Shown: positions 57,359 to 64,000 of the stretch, one piece after another | Layout of the letters: every line of letters starts with the position of its first letter | How positions within the stretch are numbered: position 1 is the stretch's first letter | Source: Panicum virgatum | Taxonomy: Eukaryota; Streptophyta; Magnoliopsida; Poales; Poaceae | NCBI RefSeq assembly: GCF_016808335.1 | Contig: NC_053147.1 | Span: 68,880,960-68,944,959 of the forward strand | DNA: 64,000 bases | Reading direction: 5' to 3' | The notes under the pieces: generated by a model | The model's input: the letters and a program-made list of their open reading frames with translations, nothing else | Databases searched by the model: none | What the model was told of the DNA's origin: nothing | Position numbers and translations under genes: made by a program

Positions 57359-59051
57359 CACTACTAGAAAACGGAGATTTCATGAGAGCCGGAAACACTC
57401 ACGAAAATAGCTAAAACTATCATGAAAATAGTCCATGACGTGTAACTCTCACGAAAATCCTATCACAAATATGGCGCCACGAAAATACCATTTTCATGAG
57501 TGAACCGTCATGATTTATATTCGTGAGAGTATTTCCTATCAACAACCTCCACAAAATATTTTGTGCCACCAGGTATTCAAGATCATTTTCATGAGAGTCG
57601 AGTCATGAGAAGTTCACCGCAAATATATTTCCTAGGAGCCCAACTCTCATGAAAATTCATTTTCATGTGAATGTATAAACCGCCATGAATTACATAGAGA
57701 CCTCCACGAAAAATGTGCTAAACCAAACGGCATCATGAGAGCATTGACGTCACGAAAATAGGATCATTTTCATGAGGTAGTGGCATCATGAAAATAGTGT
57801 AATTTCATGATAATTCATGCCACTAGGAAAATAAACACATGAAAGATCAGATCCCATTCCAACACATATCAATGCTGCCCACATATCAATCCGGCCATCA
57901 CACATCCATTCATGTACATGATACAAATATCATGATAAATAAGTCTACAAGTCTATCATACGTTGAAGGACGATAGCTATATATGTTTCAACAAAAAGTT
58001 GTGTTGCATCATTTGACATTGAAGAAAAAGAGGTCAAAGTATCTGGACATCTGTTGATCATCTTTGCCTTGAAGCCATGGATGACTATTCTCACCTTGCA
58101 AACGGGTCCAGCAATATGGCCAAAGGCCCCTCCAAGGACGTTAGCCCCAGCACAACCGTAGCCTGAATTCATCTTCAAAACTCATAAATCCACTACTATA
58201 TGCATCAAAAAACTCATAAATCCCGCACCTCGCCGGCCGCTGCTCTCTGCTCCCGTGCGCCTTCTGCGCACTCGGTCCTTGCCGGCGGGTGGATCTAGCT
58301 AGGGAGGGGACGACAACTACCCGCATGTGCTGGCGGGTGGATCTGGGAGGAGAGGGAGAAAGGTGAATGGGAAGAGAGCGGCAGGTAGGGTTTTAGGGAT
58401 GGGTGAGAGATATTTATTTGGATTATGGAGCATCTTGGCCACCCAATTCGATCCGACGGTAACAGTGTGTGGTTTTGAGCTGAGAATAGACCGAAGCAGT
58501 TAGACGGGGCTTATTTCATTCCTTGTCTCCTTAACATTTTTCTTTTTCCTTTTTCATTTTATTGCACTACAGTGAAATAGCATACTATAATAATTATCTT
58601 ATATACACCAATACATTTTTTATATGTAATAGACTACCATAATAATTATCTTATATACACCGATATATTTTTTATATGTAATAGACTACAGGGTGAGAGG
58701 TGCGAGCAACTAAGACGACTAAGGCCGCTAAGTGCAAAGATGGTGTGCATCAAACTATCTCGTGAGAGCTATTATATTATTCCCTTTCATGAAAATGGCT
58801 CGCCTATCATGAAAATCATTTTCATGAGAGTTATGCAATACCTCCACAAAATGTACATAATTTTCATGAGAGTGCTGGGAGCGCCTACATGAAAATAAAC
58901 ATTTTCATGATGGTTCATATGATAGCTTCACGGAAATATATTTTTGTGAGGGGTTTTTCCTCACCTTCCCGAAAATAAACATTTTCATGAGGGTTGATCG
59001 GTACTCTCACGAAAATGACGCTCCTCACAAAATCTCCGTTTTGTGGTAGTG
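57359..59051. mobile_element. Non-autonomous CACTA-like element, 1.7 kb
   Basis: It begins CACTACTAGAAAACGGAGAT and ends AAAATCTCCGTTTTGTGGTAGTG; the ends are near-perfect inverted repeats. Both sides are full of TTTTCATGAGAG / CTCTCACGAAAAT subterminal motifs. No transposase is present; short frames at 57945-58178 and 58141-58326 (minus) have no recognised domain. Copy B of the segmental duplication lacks the element around 61680. A clear 3-bp target duplication is not seen. Confidence 0.82.
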
Positions 59052-59640
59052 CACCCTCACAACAACACGCTGTTTGGTCTAGGATCTCTCGGAGCATTTC
59101 TTCAGATGCGCGCCAACCATTCTTAAAATGTATGGCATGCACTCGATCTTGTCTGGACCAGCAAAAGCCAACAACGACTGGACAGCTCTCTCGATCTCTT
59201 GCTTGGTGGCCTCTTTGTCTCGAGACTAATATCACTGGCAAGTCTGATGCAGAGAGTTGCAGTATGGAGTAGTTGGTATATATATTGAAGAAGCAGATGC
59301 CAATAATGCTCCCTCATTGCTTGATAGAGGTCACGAGCATGTGGGTTGAGTTAAGAGGTTAAGAACATGTACTTTAATTTTGGCCAAGAAACAAACAAAT
59401 AAACACACCTGGTGTACGTAGTAATGTATTGTGCTTGGCAAGAGCCTCTTCAACAGATTTTTCTTAAGAAACAACAGACCATCATTTCAGTAGTATAGGA
59501 TTCTAATCATCATTTATAAGAATATAATAATTGAAATTAATTATTTATTTAAATTTGTTTTACCCACCCCTCTACCATAATGAAAATACTTTAAAGAATC
59601 TGGCTGTTCGTATTAAACGGGAGACGAATAATTCCACTGC
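59052..59640. repeat. Segmental duplication copy A, second part
   Basis: Homologous to about 61690-62190: CACCCTCAC(A/G)ACAACAC, CACTCGATCTTGTCTGGAC, CTTTGTCTCGAGACTAATATCAC and the downstream AT-rich part correspond. It has no gene of its own that I can support. Confidence 0.8.
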
Positions 59641-60085
59641 GATTCAGAAATGATTCCTCAAGACGACTGAGAGTACATTGTCATCTTGCGCTTGTCCACA
59701 ACTCAATGGATTGGAGCCATCTCCTTTAACTCTGCCATTGGTTACTGTGCAGTGCATGCAATTGTATTTAGGCCTAGGAGCAAGGGGTACCGTGGCTTGG
59801 AACTGGCAATGGGGGCAATAGGTGGACAAGCCAGTTCTTCATCAGCGGCCATCCATCGCTGTCGCCGTCCAGGAAGCGCTGGTGCTGATGCGGCGGTTGA
59901 AGCTTGGGTGCGCGACCGGCCTGAAGTCTACAGTACAAGACTCGCCTTGCTACATTGCTGCTGCAATCGGCCGCGGCGCTCGATGCTGCAGCTGAGCTCT
60001 ACTGCAGTCGGGAATCATGGCCGGTGACCGAAGCTGTCTTCACGATGTTGGTAAGGCATCGAAGCTGTTGCTGTAACGTCCTCTA
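59641..60085. other. Spacer between duplication copies
   Basis: Unique sequence between copy A and copy B with moderate GC. Minus-strand frames here extend the open frame of the copy B small-ORF region but show no domain. Confidence 0.4.
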
Positions 60086-60124
60086 TGGTGACTACTGAAT
60101 CTTGTTCCTCCGCTGTGAACTCTG

Positions 60125-60250
60125 TCACCATCTTCGACCCGCTCTGGCTGACAATTCCCTGATCATGATACAAACTTCGGATGCGTGAATCCACGGGATC
60201 TTCGTGCGACCATTCTTTCCTCGGTGCCACCCATTTCCATCCCCTTGCAT
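60125..60250 (-). CDS. Small ORF of unknown function, copy B
   Basis: A 41-codon frame opens MQGDGNGWHRGKNGRT and ends AGRRW. It is the ungapped counterpart of 56249-56377. TATAAATA on the minus strand lies at 60447-60454. The frame is open further upstream, to 60469, but the homology favours the inner ATG. Coding status is uncertain. Confidence 0.3.
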   Translation of the reverse strand: MQGDGNGWHRGKNGRTKIPWIHASEVCIMIRELSARAGRRW

Positions 60251-60446
60251 GCTCAACAAGAACTTATATTTGAGTTGTATTTGTTGCTCCTTATGTCTTT
60301 CCTTAATTGTTTCTGAATCAGTTTCCAGTAGACGGGAGCATGAGAACGAAGGAAGGCTAGAGAAAGCTGAGATTAATAGAACGGGCGCATATAGTAGTAG
60401 TGTGTGCGTGTGTGGTGGACTGGTGGTCAATATAGGATTTCTTGAA

Positions 60447-60454
60447 TATTTATA
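60447..60454 (-). promoter_or_regulatory. TATA box upstream of the copy B small ORF
   Basis: CACGTGCCTATAAATATTC on the minus strand puts a CACGTG next to TATAAATA. The same arrangement is preserved in copy A at 56529-56545. Confidence 0.5.
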
Positions 60455-62391
60455 GGCACGTGATTTCATCGAGACGTGTTAGGTTGGATATTGATAGCTA
60501 ACAGTAAGTAGTACAGGAGGTTTAACTGCATGCTCTGTGGTGCACGGCTATTTCTGTCGATCGTCGTGGTTATGAAAAGAGTAAATTTGTCGAAATTTTC
60601 ACATGTAAATTACAGTTCAAATAGGATGGTAGTTTTTATTTGTTTGTGTAATCCAAACGGCAACATCAAATTGAAACATGATTTTCTCTCAAATTCTAGC
60701 AATTTTATTTCCTATCAGACATATAGAGATATCTTACCCTATTTATCATGCATGTTCTTTGAATCCTCGTTGCATATTATTGTGCATGCCACTTCAACCG
60801 TGTAAAACATTTGCATGGAAATTAATAACTGAAGAGAAAATTTCTTATTTGACATCAGAATTGTTCCTGGCCGAGATGAGTGAATTTTGGACCGGGATTC
60901 GGTTGTTTGACTGGTCAACAAATTCATTTTTATATGAATTTGGCTACAGTTATATGGGGATTTAGGAATTGAGTACTCCTAGAGAAGATAGTAGTATAGA
61001 ACTAGGAGATGTTGTGAGGAGCTTAGGAAAAAGATAGTGAAAACATGTCATCAGTGTAAGCCAAAAGCTCAGAGCCTTCTGGACTCTCTCATCCCCTTCC
61101 TCCGTTTGTTCTTATAATCTCATATGTTTCTCTCTCCTTCTCATTTAGCTCTCTCCCTCTCTCGTTCTTAGCTAAATATCCAACCAATCGTAGTGGAGAA
61201 GCCAAGCAAATTTCCTTGGGCGGAGCAAGGGTGACGAGCATCAGTACTGCAACATAGCGCTGAGGTGCAGCAAGAGCAAGCGAGCGCCAGTTGGTGGTCC
61301 ACACGCACGAGAGAAGCTTGGAAATCAACAATGGCGGAACATGTTTTCTTCGACGACTCAAAGTTGATGATTTATTTTTTTCTTCTATTCTTCGTACGTG
61401 GCTCCCTTGGACATACGTGAAGAAGAAAACAAGGGATTCGAGAGGATGTTTTATTTCCTGTGAAATGGCTAGCCTGCTACAGGATTCCACTGGAAGATCA
61501 TTCCTCCATTCCAAAAGCTCACATCTACTCCCTTTACTCCGTTTCAGATTCCTACATTTTTCCTTTGAAATTCCTTCAATCCAAACAGGGACTAAACCTG
61601 GTGGGGTGGTATTTCAGTCTCGTCCATTGAAGTTTGCTTCTCCTCCTTCCCTAGCCTAAGCTCCACTTGTTGTATGTTACCCGTTGCAAGGGGCACCCTC
61701 ACGACAACACACATCTTGGTCCAGAATTGCTCAGAGCATTTCTCCAGATGCCAGCCATTCTTAAAATGTATTGCACTCGATCTTGTCTGGACAGCTCTCG
61801 ATCTCTGCTTGGTTGCCTCTTTGTCTCGAGACTAATATCACCGGCTAGTTGGATGCAGAGAGTTGCAGTATATTCCATATGGAGTGGTTGTGGTATATAT
61901 ATATATTGAAGAAGAAGCTGCCAATGCTCTTTCATCGTCTGACGGAGGTCACGACTCACAAGTCACAAGCATGTGGGTTGCGTTAAGAACATGTACTTCA
62001 ATTTTGGCCATCAAACAAACACACTTGGTGTAGTAATGTGCTGTGCTTGGGAAGAACCTCTTCGACAGATTTTTTTTTAAGAAACAACCGACCATCAATT
62101 CAGTAGGATTCCAATCACCATATATAAGAATAATCATTGAAATCTATTATTTATTTAGATTTGTTTTACCCACCACTACCATATAATGAAAATACTTTAA
62201 AAGAACCCCCTAGATATGTATTTATATGAAATTATGAATCACCTTTACTATTATGAGAAATAATATGAAGTAACCCCCTAACCTTCATCTAAATTACCCA
62301 CCTATACAATTATGAGAAATAATACGAAGTCATCCATCCCTAAACGATGCATTTTTTGGGGAGGGTAATAGCATGGCCCGCTGTCAGTGGG

Positions 62392-63272
62392 TTAGTACCG
62401 CAAGTAGGAATTTGTGGGAACCCTAGTTTAAAGATTCGGCAAGGGGCATAACACGCAGTAAGATTTGGCTTGTGTTCAACCAAAGGGACAGGGTTGTTTA
62501 TACAGATTTAGGCTGCTTTGAAGCGTAATACCCAACGTCATGTGTTGTGTTGGTGTTGTATTTAGTAGTATTCGATCCGTTGGGAACCCCCCCTTAATGT
62601 TTCTCTTCTCTTCTTTTTATAGCCTCTCCCCTAGTCATGGGAGGATTACCACCTTTAGTGTGAACACGGGGACCGAAAGTGGGCGTCGGACTGCTAACGG
62701 TGCCCACCTGATCGAGACAGGGTATTGTCATGTGGGTCCTAGGTCGCATCAACTCGGGGTCGTCTCGGGATACTTTCGGGGTCGCTAAGCCACCCCGGGA
62801 CCCATTGCTCCTTCTCGGGAACCTTCCGTGCGCTCTCCTGGAATGTCATCCCGTCTACGCAATGTGATGTCGCTCCTGCGGTGGTGGGGCTTGCCCCCCA
62901 CCGCCAGACGACGTGATGCGTCTGGGCTAAGGGGGCCACCTCTCTGGCCCAGTTGCAGTTATTCCTATAAGCATAGCACACCCATAATATATTGTTTTTA
63001 TAGGGAAGTCGCACCGTTCTTGGGTCCCACTCGGCAGCGGCAGGACAGGCGCATTGAAAGCACCGGCCGCCAAATTCTTCCCAACGAAGGCTCCGCCCCG
63101 ACCTAGGGAGGCACGCGGGCATCCTCCGCCGTCTTGAGACCCTATGGGAGGAAGAACTGGGCGGTGGGCTAGCTTGGGCCCATTGACGTGGTTGGGGCAG
63201 AATGTTCTTTTGGCCTAGCCTGCTCTTCATCTTTCCCGGTGCTAGGAGGACCCCTTCCCTGTGACATTGACA
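62392..63272 (-). mobile_element. Solo LTR, 881 bp
   Basis: The plus strand begins TGTCAGTGGG and ends GTGACATTGACA, with TGTCA/TGACA ends. CCCGC is perfectly duplicated at 62387-62391 and 63273-63277. Minus-strand orientation is supported by GGCTATAAAAAGAAG near 62620 and by the GTATTACGCTTC region (about 62525) downstream of it, a type common in grass Gypsy leaders. No internal domain adjoins it. Confidence 0.88.
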
Positions 63273-63277
63273 CCCGC

Positions 63278-64000
63278 CCTTAAAAATGGTACCACGCAAA
63301 AAAAAACATAATTTTTTTCATATAATCTCGGATGAAGTCAAAATTTTATATCAAAATTGTAGAGAATGACGAGATCTAAAACTTTGTAGTTGATAACTTT
63401 TTTATTTAAGATCATTTAATGGTCCAAAAAATTATTATAAGTTCTCCAATAGATATAACTATATAGTATCTCCTATAACCCAAGTCATTACTTTGAGGTC
63501 TCCACAATCTTAACCTTCCTTTACACTAAAATATACATGAGATATTCTTTTTTTTTTTGCTTCTATAGTTCACAGTAACCATAGCGTAGAACTTTCACCT
63601 TTTTAGTTTTTATTTATATATAAATATTTAAATGAATTTTTGAATAAAATATAAAAAAAATTAGTGGCTGGATGTAGCGTCACCCGCCTCTAGAAATTGA
63701 TTTGTAGGGGTGGGTGATGGCATCACCCGATTCTACAAATAAATTTCAAAACAATAGCATACCCTATAGAGTCACAAATGACTGTGTAGTATGGTAGTAA
63801 AAAAAGTACGCGCGAGACTTGAGGTAGGTGGTTCAAATCCAAGGTAATGCAAGTGCGCATATTTTGTCAAAATTTGTAACTTGACACTACAACGCTGGTT
63901 GGCTGGAATAATTTTCTTTTTTTCATTTGCTGTTTTCAATTTTTTGGATTTTTTTATTTTCTGGACATGGATATGGATTTATAGGGGCGGACCATGACAT
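63278..64000. other. AT-rich sequence at the window end
   Basis: No gene. It contains a fold-back at 63700-63740 (ATTTGTAG...CTACAAAT, with GGGTGAT/ATCACCC inside) and a tRNA-like B-box at 63830-63840. GGGGCGG motifs suggest an edge of a further DNA transposon cut off by the window. Confidence 0.45.
63784..63840 (+). repeat. tRNA-like (SINE-type) internal promoter motifs
   Basis: GGTTCAAATCC at 63830-63840 matches a Pol III B-box, and about 35 bases upstream TAGTATGGTAGT resembles an A-box. The spacing fits a tRNA-derived sequence. No cloverleaf with intact stems can be drawn by eye, so it is a relic or chance match. Confidence 0.35.

Larger units (their letters stand above)
60086..62190. 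repeat. Segmental duplication copy B
   Basis: Second copy of the 56106-59640 segment, without the Stowaway and CACTA-like insertions. It has about 750 bases (60840-61595) not present in copy A; their right end, CCTTCAATCCAAACAGGGAC, resembles ends of Tourist/PIF-type insertions, which I cannot confirm. Confidence 0.8.

Noticed and set aside
57945..58326. Captured gene inside the CACTA-like element
   Set aside because: Two short minus-strand frames have no recognisable domain and no conserved splice pattern. Subterminal repeats account for much of the flanking sequence.

Overview
This window reads as nuclear DNA of a grass (Poaceae), probably a panicoid or chloridoid. The evidence is the mix of long-LTR Tekay-type chromoviruses, CACTA elements with GCCGGCACTAA-type subterminal repeats, a Stowaway element with CTCCCTCCGT ends, GC-rich first exons and GT-AG introns. 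No species can be named from the sequence. Most of the window is transposable-element DNA, in several nested layers; only three host genes look intact.

Layout. 1-4133: a CACTA terminus, low-complexity DNA and a truncated, frameshifted NLR (disease-resistance) relic on the minus strand. 4134-8965: a 4.8-kb solo LTR with a perfect 5-bp target duplication. 9199-30400: a minus-strand Tekay-type chromovirus in the order LTR - internal region - LTR - truncated second internal region. Its 5' LTR is split by a 6.8-kb CACTA element (22359-29194) that carries a tnp2 transposase and a Ulp1-like protease ORF. 31788-32481: an arabinogalactan/glycine-rich secreted protein gene with a GC-AG intron. 33716-37899 (minus): an 11-exon plastid-targeted HAD-fold gene whose exons join into an unbroken 357-residue frame but whose catalytic motifs are altered. 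38138-47346: a minisatellite, a GC-rich fragment, a decayed Tat-type Gypsy pol, two satellite-like arrays and a second, 5'-truncated CACTA element. 48393-49472 (minus): a three-exon NAC transcription factor gene. 50028-53927: another Tekay-like solo LTR. 55833-62200: a short solo LTR and a tandem segmental duplication whose first copy took in a Stowaway MITE and a 1.7-kb CACTA-like element; the second copy preserves the empty Stowaway site. 62392-63272: a fourth solo LTR with a perfect 5-bp target duplication.

The three host genes (secreted glycoprotein, plastid HAD-like protein, NAC regulator) show no evident functional link. The window's main information is about genome turnover. It holds four solo LTRs (three with perfect TSDs), paralogous empty sites that date insertions relative to one another, and element ORFs broken mainly by CAG-to-TAG, CGA-to-TGA and TGG-to-TAG/TGA changes, the pattern expected from deamination of methylated cytosine. 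I did not find an undescribed molecular system. The strongest leads are the HAD-fold probable pseudoenzyme, the frame break shared by two CACTA Ulp1 ORFs, the regulatory-site cluster and acidic mini-exon inside the Tekay LTRs, and a duplicated TATA-led small ORF.
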